A stretch of DNA of 64,000 nt from positions 115,396,001 through 115,460,000 of the forward strand of contig NC_133024.1 of the NCBI RefSeq assembly GCF_048771995.1, given 5' to 3'. Each line of letters starts with the position of its first letter. Positions within the stretch are counted from its first letter, which is position 1. The DNA is from Taeniopygia guttata. Its lineage: Eukaryota > Chordata > Aves > Passeriformes > Estrildidae. The notes under the pieces are model-generated. The model ran no database searches. It saw only the letters and a list, made by a program, of their open reading frames with translations, and had not been told where the DNA came from. A program made the position numbers and the translations under genes. This document shows positions 1 through 11,500 of the stretch, piece after piece.

Positions 1-449
1 GGTTCCCCAGCCCACTCCCCAGCACCCCAAAGCTGGGGCTGTGGGTGCAGGGACCCCCTGTAGCCACAGCAGGTACCAGCTCCAGTTCCCTCCTTCTATT
101 TCTCCCATCACACTGAGGGTGGTCATGGATAAGGATCCTACAGCCTGGCGGGCAGAGGAACCCCAAATCCTGTCTGGAGCCCAGCGGGGTACAGGGGAGC
201 CCTGGAGCAGGAGGGCCCCAAGGGGTGACAGCCCCACAGGAGGGGCTGGGGATGCCACAGACAGCCCAGGCTGTTACAGGTGGGAGGGGAATTTCCCCGT
301 GCCCTGACGCTTCACGTGAGACAAAGATTCCATTCTGAGGGAGTACTGATAATAAGGAAAATTTAAATTGCCCCATCACACTTTCCATTACCCCCGCAAT
401 GCGTGCCAGGGTGGAAAACCCAGAGAGGAAGGACGGATTGGCGGGGACT

Positions 450-830
450 TCATTCACCATGCGGGGACAGGGGGGTGCCCGCGGGGCCGGGGCTGCTCCT
501 TCCTGCCGGTCCCCGCGGCCGGTGCAGCTGAGCGGCGGCAGCACCGGGAGCGCGGAGCCCGAGCCGGGGAGGGAGCCCGAGCCGGGGCGGGAGCCCGAGC
601 CGGGGCACACAGCCCGAGCCGGGCTCGGAGCCGAGTTTCACACCGGAAAAGCGGCTCGCAGCAGCCGCTGTCACCGCGCTGTCACCGCGCTGTCACCGCG
701 CTCCCACGGCAAACGGCTGCCCCGAGCCCCGCCGCACCCACACCGCCCCGCCGGGCCCCGGGACCCGCACGCAGGCACGGACCGGCTCGGGACATCCCGC
801 TCCAGAGCCCTGTCCTGCTGCAGGACCCTG
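450..830. promoter_or_regulatory. Small CpG-rich island, possible promoter of an unseen gene
   Basis: The stretch is markedly richer in G+C and CpG than its surroundings, with several GC-box-like runs and a short 18-bp tandem array of a GAGCCCGAGCCGGGG-type unit. No coding exon starts here. In other vertebrates RHOG and STIM1 lie beyond PGAP2, so it could be a non-coding first exon or promoter for a gene off the left edge. This is inference from base composition and synteny only. Confidence 0.3.
555..620. repeat. Short 18-bp tandem repeat in GC-rich DNA
   Basis: About three to four copies of a unit containing GAGCCCGAGCCGGGG are seen back to back. Confidence 0.7.
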
Positions 831-1860
831 AGATGGCCCTGCAGGAGCCACCCCGGGTCACCACAGCGACCGCGCACCTCTGCGTGCCCTCTGAGCTCCC
901 CCTCTCCCGGTCTGGGCCGAGGATTATCACACGGATAATTAGGCGTTAATCCCTAATTCCAGGGCACAGCTGGCTCAGCCCAGTGCCAGGGGATCACAGG
1001 GCACGGTCCCCAGGAGGTGGCACCGGGTGACATGCCACGATGCTGAGCAGAGCTGGTTTGGAAGGTGGCACCTCGGGGAAGGTGCCCAGGCACAGCAGGG
1101 GGACCGGGGTGCATGTGGACCCCGTGGGACGTGGGGGCTGCAGTGGCACCCTGCCCTGCTGCAGCAGCAGGGGACAGGGGACAGGGCCAGCCCACCCTTC
1201 GGGCAGCACGGTGGGAGCTCCAGGAGCTGCTGGATGGAGGAGCTGCCCGTCCCCTCACCGGTGTGGGCTGGACCCACTGCCCTGCTCAGGGCTCAGGCAG
1301 TGCCAGGCACTCTCCCTGCTTCCCACGGCCCCAACTTTGTGGGGATCCTGCACTTGGGGACATCCCAGGGAGCCGCACGGTGGCCAGAGGAGGGCACCAA
1401 GATTAGAGGGATTGAGTAGCTCCGCTGTGAGGAAAGACTGGGAGAATTGGGATTGCTCTGTCTGGACAGGACAGGAACCCCCAGGTCAGAGCCCTGGAGA
1501 GGAGCTGGCAGCTCCAAGCACCTTGGCAAGAAGCCACCAAACTCTGGCTGCCTGTGAGGAAAAAGGGGAATTAGAAAATCCCAAGGACGGGGTGCTCCCA
1601 GCTGAGCTGGTGCCAGGCTCCCCTGTGGCCTGTCTGGGGCTGCTGCACTGGCACAGCTGGGGCTGCCAACTTCCTCCTGGCAACACAGACCAGGGCACCC
1701 ACAGCCCCTGCAACCCCCCAGTGCCACACAGCCACCCCAGCCAACGTGGCTGCATGTGTGTCTGGCCAGAAAAGCACAGGGGAATTATATTTAGTGCCCA
1801 GCTGGCAGCCCAGATCTGAGGCACGATCCCCAGCAGGCGAAGGTGATCAGGAGCAGGAGG

Positions 1861-2190
1861 CTGGACACACTCTGGGATGCTGCTCCCAGCCCAGCCAGCC
1901 CAAGGACACACTCTGGGATGCTGCTCCCAGCCCAGCCAGCCCAGGGACACACTCTGGGATGCTGCTCCCAGCCAAACCAGCCCAGGGACACACTCTGGGA
2001 TGCTGCTCCCAGCCCAGGGACACACTCTGGGATGCTGCCCCCAGCCCTGGGACACACTCTGGGATGCTGCTCCCAGCCCAGCCAGCCCAGGGACACACTC
2101 TGGGATGCTGCTCCCAGCCCAGGGACACACTCTGGGATGCTGCTCCCAGCCCAGGGACACGCTCTGGGATGCTGCTCCCAGCCCACAGAA
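1861..2190. repeat. Minisatellite, alternating ~30/40-bp units with internal hairpin
   Basis: About nine copies of a unit beginning ACACTCTGGGATGCTGCTCC are present; longer copies carry an extra CAGCCAGCCCA segment. Each unit holds the perfect 6-bp inverted repeat CTGGGA/TCCCAG around a 6-nt loop. Open frames on both strands through this array are artefacts of the repeat. Confidence 0.9.
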
Positions 2191-2884
2191 GGCACTGGGG
2201 GTCTCATTCCCCCACCCTGGGGGAGCCCCAAGGCCTGCAAATGCTGCTCTGAGGGCTGAGGTGGCTGCTGTGAGCTACCAGCAAGGAGGCACAGGAGCCT
2301 CCTGCTTCTTCTGCTGCCTCCAGAGAGAAGGACTGTGCCCAGCCCCCAGTGCCTGGCGGGGACAGGGATGACAGTGATCTCAACTCAAGCAGCAAGAGCT
2401 GCCTCTGCACTCCACTGGCTCTGCCCGGGAGCCACCATCCCTTTCGGAGGCACAAGTGGCACCTGCAGGGCTGTGTGTCACACACCAGTCGCAGCTCCCC
2501 TCGAGGTTTCCGGGTCTGAGCAGAGAGCCCAGAGCCAAAGGGCCCCACACAGAGCTCGGCTATTTATAGAGGGCTTGTCTGAGCCGCCGGCAGCGCTCCC
2601 AGGGGCGCCGCGAGGAGCTGGGGTGAAACCATGCGAGGTCACCAAGGTGCTTGTGGTCCCTGCTGCTCACACGGCGCTGCTGGGCAGGGACACGGCTCAG
2701 CCACCCTGCTCCAGCTCCAGGGGCTCAGGGGGACAGAGGGGGCTGTGCCCCAGAGGCTCCTGTGCCTTTGCAGTGGCCGCAGCCTGGGCTGGGCTCAGCT
2801 GTGTGCCCTGCCAGGGGACTGAGACATTGTGGGATGCAGCCCAGGGACCAGTGGCACAGCAGGACCCAGCTCCACTAGCCACAG
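2191..2884. other. Non-coding stretch with a MEF2-like/TATA-like element
   Basis: No exon was recognised. The palindrome CTATTTATAG at 2560-2569 matches the MEF2 consensus and could also serve as a TATA-like box, because a GC-rich stretch and an ATG (2631) follow it. The short frame from that ATG resembles nothing I recognise. Confidence 0.3.
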
Positions 2885-3310
2885 CACGGACTAGAAGTGA
2901 CCTCAGAGCCCCCCAGTGCCACCCCTGCCATGGCAGGGACACCTCCCACTGCCCCAGGCTGCTCCAGCCCCAGTGTCCAGCCTGGCCCTGGGCACTGCCA
3001 GGGATCCAGGGGAATCTGGGAATTCCATCCCAGCCCTGCCCACCCTGCCAGGGAACAATTCCCAATTCCCAGTCTCCCACCCAGCCCTGCCCTCTGGCAG
3101 TGGGAGCCATTCCCTGGCTCCTGTCCCTCCATCCCTGTCCCCAGTCCCTCTGCAGCTCTCCTGGAGCCCCTTCAGGCCCTGGCAGGGCTCTGAGCTCTGC
3201 CTGGAGCTTCTCCTCTCCAGGTTGAACATTCCCAGCTCTCCAGCCTGGCTCCAGAGGGGCTCCAGCTCTCCAAGCATCTCTGTGGCCCCCTCTGATGGGC
3301 CTGGGCCAGC
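2885..3310 (-). mobile_element. CR1 LINE 3' fragment
   Basis: The plus strand carries the reverse complement of the common avian CR1 3' end: CCCAGTGCCACCCCTGCCA, then the CTGTCCCAGGCTGCTCC-type block, and ends in CR1 text upstream (CTGGAGAGGAGAAGCTCC family, inverted). The fragment is 5'-truncated and non-coding. Confidence 0.85.
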
Positions 3311-4949
3311 AGCCCGGTGCCCACCACATGCACACACGGTGTCTGCTGGGGCCACCACCCTGAGCTGCAGGAGAAAGTGTGTTTGCAAACAAGAAGTGAA
3401 CTGGCTGTGCCCCACCGCCCAGCTCTGCAGCTCAGGCTGGGGGAAGGAGGGTTTTAAGGGCGAGCAGCCAGGCAGGAACAGCAGAGCTGCCAGCCCAGGT
3501 GGGCACTGCCACGCCATGGCCGAGCACCAAGCACAGGGTGCAGAGATCAGCACAGCTGAAGGCTCCCAGGCTGCCTTTCCCTTTCCACAGAATCGCTCTC
3601 CTCTGCTTTGCCCCCTCCCCTCATTTTCTCTCTCTTGCTTTCTCTTTTCTCCCCTCCCACAGAGCTTTATTTTCCTTTCTCTCACCATTTGCCACCTCGA
3701 AACTGGAAACCGCCCGTACTTCCCCATTACAAACCAGTTCCTCTGCACCTTCCTGCCCTCCCAGAACAGCAGTTGCAACAGGAGCCCGGCCGGACCAGAA
3801 GCTTTTGCAAGACCAATTCCTGTCCCTCCTACAATGCCAGACCTGGGGAGCTTCACCCCTGCCAGCAGCACTACAAGCAGTGCCAGCTGTGGGGCGGGGA
3901 AGGCACAGCCCCCCTGCTCCCTCCTCCTTCCAGCTCCCCACATGGAGCTTGTCCTGGAGATAGTCCCACGTTTGGTTCTGGAGAACCTGAGCCCTGTGGG
4001 GACCCTCTGCTGAGGAGCAGGGAAGGACAGAACACCATGGGACCGCAGCCATCCCTCACCTGTCCCCTCCTGCCATCGCCAGCTCCAGGGCTGGGGGCAG
4101 CAAATGTGAACAGAGGCCCCACAAGGGACACCAACCGAGCCAGAGTGTGTCCCCAAGGTGCTGTGATGCACACGGAGGGATCAGCTGTGCCCTGGCCTAG
4201 AACAGCCCCACGAGCATGGCTGGCAGCTCACTGGCACTGCCCAAGCCCTTGGACGCAGCAAGGATGTGGCAGCGGCACCTCCCCTTCCTGCTGTCCTGCC
4301 CTGCCGAGCCCAGCAAGCCGTGGGGGCCACAGGAGCTGTGCCAAGCCTGCCAGGGAGGGCTTGGAGCCTGCGGAATCCAGGCAGAGAATGGGAGAATCCC
4401 CAGGAGACCCTGCTCAGCCCGGAGGATCCCTGGGAATGATTAGTGGCAGGAGCCCAGCGCACATCACCGGACACGGGACGCGGCAGCTGCAGGGTGACCA
4501 GAAGTCCCTTAGCCAAAGGTGACGCCTGGTGGTGTGACAAGCACTGTGCCCTCCTCACCCCGACACAGCCGGTCTGGGAGCTGTGTCACCCCGCAGCGCC
4601 TTCCTCTTCCTCCTCCTCCCCTACCCCAGTGCCCTGGGCCACAGCTCCATCCTGTGGGTGCGCATGAAGCGGGCGGGGACAGCGGAGCTGGCACAGGGAC
4701 AGCAGAGCTGGCACAGGGACAGCAGAGCTGGCACAGGGACACCGCACCCACGGTGGCCTCAGGTCAGGGCTGGCCCTGAGGGCTCCTGGCTCCTCGGGGA
4801 AAGCCCCAGCTTTGGGGGGAGCAGGCACCCTCCACCAGCAGGGCTGTTCCAGGATGGAAGGAAGAAGCCGGTGGTGGCACTGTGCCAGGCGGTGGCATGT
4901 CAGCCGAGGTGTCACCACGTTCCCTGCCCTTCCCCTCACAGATGTGCAG
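3311..4949. other. Gene-free stretch
   Basis: A pyrimidine-rich segment (about 3,590-3,680) and mixed unique sequence are present. The long open frame running through 2,916-4,013 starts in the CR1 fragment and shows no known domain, so I do not call it a gene. A 20-bp unit (AGCAGAGCTGGCACAGGGAC) is repeated three times at 4,679-4,740. Confidence 0.4.
4679..4740. repeat. 20-bp tandem repeat, three copies
   Basis: Three near-identical copies of AGCAGAGCTGGCACAGGGAC are seen back to back. Confidence 0.85.
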
Positions 4950-5395
4950 ATTCCTCCAGTTCTTGGGCAGAGTCACAGAAACCAAGGAGGCTGGAAAATC
5001 CCTCTGAGTGCAACTGCTCCCCAGCAGTGCCAAGGCCACCATTAACCCATGTCCCCAAGTGTCACATCCACACAGCTGTAAAATCCCTCCAGGGATGGGG
5101 ACTCCACCCCTGTGCCAGGGCTGGACAGCCCTGCCTAGAAAGGAATTTCCCTAATATCCAGTGTGAATCCCTCCTGGCACAATTTGAGGCTGATTCTTCC
5201 TGTTCCCTGGAGCAGAGCCCGACCCCCCCGGCTGTCCCCTCCTGTCAGGGAGTTGTGCAGAGCCCCAGGGTCCCCCCTGAGCCTCCTGTTCTCCGGGCTG
5301 AGCTCCTTCAGCCCCTTCTGCAGCTCCATTCCCCTCCCTGGACATGCTCCAGCCCCCCAAAGGCTCTCCTGCCCTGAGAGGCCTAAAGCTGAGCC
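4950..5395 (-). mobile_element. Degraded CR1 LINE fragment
   Basis: This has the inverted CR1 text 'AAATCCCTCCAGGGATGGGG' followed by the block ending in GGACATGCTCCAGCCCC. It is an older, more diverged subfamily than the GCCACCCCTGCCATGG copies. Confidence 0.7.
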
Positions 5396-5811
5396 CAGGA
5401 TCTGGGATGCCTCACCCCTGCCTTTTGCAGGGGAGATGAACCAGCCCCAGTGGGTGATGTGGCAGGGGAGGAGATCTGGGGCCTTGGAGGTCTCGCCCAG
5501 AAAAACAAGAAGCCAAAACAATATGACAGAAATAAAGGAAGCTGTGGGAAAGCTGCCAGGGAATGACTGAGAGCTCCCACTATTCCCATATCAGCAGAGA
5601 GAACAGATCACTTCCTACTGAGCGAGGAGACTCTCAGCATCCCCACAAGTCCCTTTCCTAAGGAGCCTTACAGCCAAACAGCTGCTGGAAGCTTCATTTC
5701 CAGGCCTCTGGAGTCAGGCAGCAGCGACAGGCTCTGTGAATTGGCGGAAGAGGAGGATAAGCAGCAGTGACAGAGAAGGAGCCGCTCCAGGACTGCAGGG
5801 CTGAGGCCCCC

Positions 5812-7193
5812 AGCACTCATCCTGCTGGGACTGAGGAGCTGAGCCCCCCAGCACTCATCCTGCTGGGAATGAGGAGCTGAGCCCCCCAGCACTCATCCTG
5901 CTGGGAATGCAGGGCTGAGCCCCCCAGCACTCATCCTGCTGGGACTGAGGAGCTGAGCCCCCCAGCACTCATCCTGCTGGGAATGCAGGGCTGAGCCCCC
6001 CAGCACTCATCCTGCTGGGACTGCAGAGCTGAGCCCCCCAGCACTCATCCTGCTGGGAATGCAGGGCTGAGCCCCCCAGCACTCATCCTGCTGGGAATGC
6101 AGAGCTGAGCCCTCCAGCACTCATCCTGCTGGGAATGCAGGGCTGAGCCCCCCAGCACTGACACTGCTGGGAATGCACAGCTGAGCCCCCCAGCACTCAT
6201 CCTGCTGGGAATGCAGAGCTGAGCCCCCCAGCACTCATCCTGCTGGGAATGCAGGGCTGAGCCCTCCAGCACTCATCCTGCTGGGAATGCAGAGCTGAGC
6301 CCCCCAGCACTCATCCTGCTGGGACTGCAGAGCTGAGCCCCCCAGCACTCATCCTGCTGGGACTGAGGAGCTGAGCCCCCCAGCACTCATCCTGCTGGGG
6401 ATGCAGAGCTGAGCCCCCCAGCACTCATCCTGCTGGGACTGAGGAGCTGAGCCCCCCAGCACTCATCCTGCTGGGAATGCACAGCTGAGCCCCCCAGCAC
6501 TCATCCTGCTGGGACTGCAGGGCTGAGCCCCCCAGCACTCATCCTGCTGGGAATGCAGAGCTGAGCCCCCCAGCACTCATCCTGCTGGGACTGCAGAGCT
6601 GAGCCCCCCAGCACTCATCCTGCTGGGAATGCAGGGCTGAGCCCCCCAGCACTCATCCTGCTGGGACTGAGGAGCTGAGCCCCCCAGCACTCATCCTGCT
6701 GGGAATGCAGAGCTGAGCCCACCAGCACTCATCCTGCTGGGAATGCAGGGATGAGCCCCCCAGCACTCATCCTGCTGGGAATGCAGGGCTGAGCCCCCCA
6801 GCACTCATCCTGCTGGGACTGAGGAGCTGAGCCCCCCAGCACTCATCCTGCTGGGAATGAGGAGCTGAGCCCCCCAGCACTCATCCTGCTGGGAATGCAG
6901 AGCTGAGCCCCCCAGCACTCATCCTGCTGGGAATGCAGGGCTGAGCCCCCCAGCACTCATCCTGCTGGGACTGAGGAGCTGAGCCCCCCAGCACTCATCC
7001 TGCTGGGAATGCAGGGCTGAGCCCCCAGCACTCATCCTGCTGGGAATGCAGGGCTGAGCCCCCCAGCACTCATCCTGCTGGGACTGAGGAGCTGAGCCCC
7101 CCAGCACTCATCCTGCTGGGACTGAGGAGCTGAGCCCCCCAGCGCTCATCCTGCTGGGAATGAGGAGCTGAGCCCCCAGCACTCATCCTGCTG
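5812..7193. repeat. Large 38-bp minisatellite (~36 copies) with hairpin-forming unit
   Basis: The unit is CTGAGCCCCCCAGCACTCAT, then CCTGCTGGG, then a variable 9-nt tail. At least four tails alternate (AATGCAGGG, ACTGAGGAG, AATGCAGAG, ACTGCAGAG), so the array carries a readable variant order. Each unit contains the perfect 7-bp inverted repeat CCCAGCA/TGCTGGG around the 7-nt loop CTCATCC. A single unit near 6,160 has a diverged loop region. Predicted minus-strand peptides (LHSQQDECWGAQ-like) are repeat artefacts. Confidence 0.97.
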
Positions 7194-7510
7194 GAACACA
7201 GACCCTGGCATAGTGCCCACCCTGCAGCACTCTCACAATCCCTTGGGAGAGGCTTGTCCAGCCCTTGGCAGCCTCTCAGCCTGGGACACAAGCACACACC
7301 TCCCAAGGGCTCTGCTCTGCAAACTGCCACCTTCCTGGGGCAACACAGACCCAGGACCCCTCCCCATCGAACACTGGGACCATGACTAGGATCAGCTGGG
7401 GAGAAGTATCCCAGGGGAAAGGATAGAGAGATCCAGGCAGTCCAGACCCACAGGTGAAGGCAAGCATGCAGGATCCACATGGGCACAGAAGCAGGTCCCA
7501 CACAGCCTCA

Positions 7511-7690
7511 AACTGGATATCCTGCCCACAATCCAGGACAAACCTGGATGTCCTGCCCACAATCCAGGACAAACCTGGATATCCTGCCCACAATCCAGGA
7601 CAAACCTGGCTGTCCTGCCCACAATCCAGGACAAACCTGGATACCCTGCCCACAATCCAGGACAAACCGGGATGTCCTGCCTGAGGCCCA
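7511..7690. repeat. 31-bp minisatellite (~6 copies) with tight inverted repeat
   Basis: The unit contains ATCCAGGACAAACCTGGAT followed by a CCTGCCCACA spacer. ATCCAGG and CCTGGAT are perfect reverse complements around a 5-nt loop, so each copy can extrude a hairpin. Open frames through the array on both strands are artefacts. Confidence 0.93.
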
Positions 7691-8034
7691 GGACTCACAC
7701 CACAAAGCAGCACAGCACAGAAGCTGCATCCAGGCAATGGGGCCAGGAGCCCCTGGCTGGATCCTCCACCAGGCCCACTGCCCCCACAGCCAGCCCCTAA
7801 ACCCCTGACCCTTCCCCAGAAAAGGAGCCAGAGCCAGCCTGCTCACAGTCACTCTGGAGCAAAGGGAGAACAACTCCTGCTGCCTGCTGCTCCCAGCTTG
7901 CAGGATCGGCAATTCCCAGCACAGGGAAGCCAACTTCAGCTTAGGAACAGGCATGGAGAAGGGATGAGCAATCCCAGTCCACAGGGATGCTAGGTGCTTT
8001 CCAATATGATCTCTCAATGAAAACTTAATCAGAC

Positions 8035-8250
8035 ATTGGTAGGAAATCCATCCCTGGCAGGGTGGGCAGCCCTGGCACAGGTGCCCAGAGCAGCTGGGGC
8101 TGCCCCTGGATCCCTGGCAGTGTCCCAGGCCAGGCTGGACACTGGGGCTGGAGCAGCCTGGGACAGTGGGAGGTGTCCCTGCCATGGCTGGGGTGGCACT
8201 AGGTGGGCTTTAAGGTCCCGTCCCACCCAAACCAGAAAATAGGAAATAAA
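8035..8250 (+). mobile_element. CR1 LINE 3' end
   Basis: It reads CCCTGGCAGGGTGGGCAG, then GGACACTGGGGCTGGAGCAG, and ends in the CR1 3' motif GGTCCCGTCCCACCCAAACC. It lies in the last resolved intron side of PGAP2, antisense to that gene. Confidence 0.85.
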
Positions 8251-8479
8251 AGCTTCCTTCCCATTTTGTTTTGGTAGATGGATTTTGTTGACTTCTTCTG
8301 TTTCACCTGCTGCTGCTGGCTCCTCTAGCACCTGCTCAGGGTTATTTCACAGGCAAGGACAGCCAAAGCCCTTCAGTGCCAGCCCAGAGCTCTTCCCAGC
8401 TCCCAGCATGGCCCCAGATTCCCCTCCCAGCTCCCAGCAGAGAGAGAAGAAAAGAAAGTGTCTGTACCTCGGGACTTAC

Positions 8480-8574
8480 TGTGTGTTTCTTAGTCATTCT
8501 CCAGAGGATGCAGGTGAGCAGCATGTGGCCCAGGGCCGACGTGATGAACATGATGAAGGCATTTTCGTGGATTG
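8480..8574 (-). CDS. PGAP2: PGAP2 coding exon (IHENAF segment)
   Basis: Acceptor AATCCAG precedes it on the minus strand and donor GTAAGT follows (plus strand ACTTAC at 8474-8479). It encodes a membrane helix with [12 protein letters not shown]. It enters in phase 1 and ends in phase 0 after Lys-Lys-His-Thr, where the family continues with a V-S-x-E segment in the next exon. Confidence 0.93.
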
Positions 8575-11500
8575 CTGGATTGACAAACAACAGGTTTCCT
8601 GTTCAGTCCAAGCCAGGAACTCTGCTGGGAGCCCCAGCATCCCGGTGATGCTGGGACTCCAGTGGGGTCTTGGCAGGAGACAGGCCCAGCACAGCTCCAT
8701 AACCTGCTTGTGCTGCCTCAGGGTCCCCTGGAAGGGGATAAAACTGCTGGAAGACTCATCCCAAAGGGCCTGGAGGGTGTTTCTGTGCTCTGGGACCATC
8801 ACTTCACATGGCTGTAAACTCAGGGACCCTTGAGAGCAGCGGCCACTGTTGTTCTAGGGAAGGGGAAACTGAGGCATGGGCAGGGGTTGCAGAGTGAGCC
8901 ACTCCAAAATCCATCTTCTGGCCCCCTGTATTACCTACCTGCCCATTAGGAGCATCAGCAGCTTCATCTGCAGCACTGAGGTTGCCTTGTGCACACCTGG
9001 ACTAGCCCAGGTACAGGATGAGGCTGGGAAAGCAGCTGGAGCAAGGCTAAGCCAGAGCTGTTCCAGAAACCCCAAACCTCACACACGCCTGCACCTTCAG
9101 GTGAGAGATTTTCCAAGTGCTGCTGTGAAAAGAAGTCCCCAGCCCTGCCTCCAGAAGCTGAGCCTCAGGCTGAATTCCCAACCACCTGAAGAGCAGGAAT
9201 GACTGTCCCCATTTGCCCTCTCCATGCCAGGGGAAGGGAAGCGTGTGAGGAGTGAGGTGCCAGCAGGTGGGAGAGGTCAGACGGGGATGATTAACCTGAG
9301 CATGGCAGCTCAGGGCTGACACTTTCCCCAGGGCTGGGGATTAGTCTGGGCTGAGGATCCCAGGAAGTGGGTCAGCCTCAGCTCCCAGGGCTCTGCACCG
9401 GGCCAGGCCAGGCTGGCCCAGCTAGCCAAACCCCAAAGCAGCACCCGGATTGCCAAGGGCAGGGCCCTGGCCTGGACAAGCTGGAGAAGGCTCTGGGGCA
9501 GGCCAGGCTGCAGACCCTGCCATGAGGCGGGCACTGGGACACCTCGCCAAGGGGACAGGGAATGCTGGCACGAGACAAGGAGGGTGAGCTGGGCAGGGAC
9601 AGGTCCCAGACACAGACCTCCATCAGCAGGAGGTTCCTGTCCTGCCATCCCAGGCACTGGGCTCCACCATGGACAATCCTCACCCCAAAGGCTGAGGGAG
9701 ATTCCAGGACTCTGTTCAAAGCATCATAGCCCTGAATCCCAGAACAGTTTGGGTTGGGAGGGACCTTAAAAACCTTTCCATCCCAAACCCTGCCATGGCA
9801 GGGACACCTCCCACTGTCCCAGGCTGCTCCAGCCCCAGTGTCCAGCCTGGCCTTGGGCACTGCCAGGGATCCAGGGGAATCTGGGAATTCCATCCCAGCC
9901 CTGCCCACCCTGCCAGGGAACAATTCCCAATTCCCAATCTCCCATCCAGCCCTGCCCTCTGGCAGTGGGAAGCCATTCCCCTTGTCCTGCCACTCCATTC
10001 TTTGTTCAAAGTCCCTCTCTAGCCCACAGCTGGACACAATATCCATCATCACCACCCGCTGTGCAGGGAAAGCCAACACACTACGGTCCTGCTGACACAT
10101 CCAGCACGGGGTTTGTTCCCACTGCAACAGCACCACCGTGCTGGCTCCTGCATCTCAGTGCTCTCCAGTTAACCCCGGGTGCCTCCTCCAGATCTTAGGA
10201 TGAAACAGCAGCTGGAGATCAGCACTGCCACTTACGTTCTTCTGAGATGAGACCATGTGGGGGAAGAGAATTTCTCAGCATGCTGTGGCCAGATTTTGGA
10301 CACATGGATTTAACCTGAAAAACTCTGATTCTGTTTCCAGGAACTACTAGAGGGCTGGAGTCCCTCTGCTCTGGAGCCAGGCTGGCAGAGCTGGGGGGGC
10401 TCCCCTGGAGAGGAGAAGCTCCAGGGAGAGCTCAGAGCCCTGCCAGGGCCTGAAGGGGCTCCAGGAGAACTGCAGAGGGACTGGGGACAGGGATGGAGGG
10501 ACAGGAGCCAGGGAATGGCTCCCACTGCCAGAGGGCAGGGCTGGGTGGGAGATTGGGAATTGGGAATTGTTCCCTGGCAGGGTGGGCAGGGCTGGGATGG
10601 AATTCCCAGATTCCCCTGGATCCCTGGCAGTGCCCAAGGCCAGGTTGGACACTGGGGCTGGAGCAGCCTGGGACAGTGGGAGGTGTCCCTGCCATAGCAG
10701 GGGTGGCACTGGGTGGGATTTGAGGTCTCTCCCAGCCCAAACCAGTGTGGCATTCTCTGATTCTATGAAATTTTCCCCAGAAATTCCTGGGGAGGGTATG
10801 TGAAGGCTTCTGGAGCAGAGCCCGCTCAGGGCCCAGCCCTGCTGTGGGGATGGAGGGGAAGCAGGATGAGCTCTGACCCACCTTGCTCACCTGCCCTTAG
10901 CCCTGGATCAGGCCTCAGCACACGGCTGGAACCAAGTGCCCAGGCCTGGTCCAGGCTCCATCCCCAGCCTGAACTTCAACCAAGCACCAGCAACCAAGAA
11001 CTGTGGGAGGAGCATGGCAGTCTGCATGCTATGCACACTTCATTCCTCTGTAACTACTAACTTTAATGGACTTTCTGGGGGTTTATAACAGTTTTTTCTC
11101 TCCAAACTGCCTCCCTGCACAGCAGTGGCCCAAGGCAGGGCTCAGCAGGGCGGGGGGCGACACCTACCATAGTTTTCAGTGGAGGAGACGTAGGTGAGGA
11201 TGAGGAGGGCGAAGTTCTCGAGCAGGTTGAGCAGCAGGGTGAGGTGGCACAGGCGCAGGTAGCGGGGGTGGGGGCAGTGGCAGCTCTGGTAGTGGTTCCA
11301 GTAGGCCACGGCCACGAGGACGCGCGGGGCCGAGTGCAGGCCGATGCACAGGCGCCACACGTAGCGCTGCGGGGTCTCGCCCCCGATGGCCGCGCTGATG
11401 GACGGCAGGTAGTTGGGCACCTGCAGGACACGGGCTCGTGGGGAGAGGCACACGGCACAGCCTGGCACTCGGCCTCCCCAGACACTGAAACTGTGCTTTT

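Larger units (their letters stand above)
1..1860. other. Left-edge intergenic (or distal PGAP2 intron) sequence, no gene recognised
   Basis: No exon of a known protein was found on either strand. Open frames here are short and of low complexity (Pro, Gly, Ala, Arg rich), as expected from GC-rich non-coding DNA. A short stretch near 1405-1480 resembles a degraded CR1 LINE. If the missing last exon of PGAP2 lies left of this window, all of this would be inside its last intron. Confidence 0.5.

Noticed and set aside
2903-4171. Long overlapping frames on both strands
   Set aside because: Both begin or end in a CR1 fragment and contain no recognisable domain or splice pattern.
5812-7193. CRISPR-like array (regular repeats of constant length)
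   Set aside because: The units are contiguous with no unique spacers, no cas genes are present, and the DNA is clearly avian.
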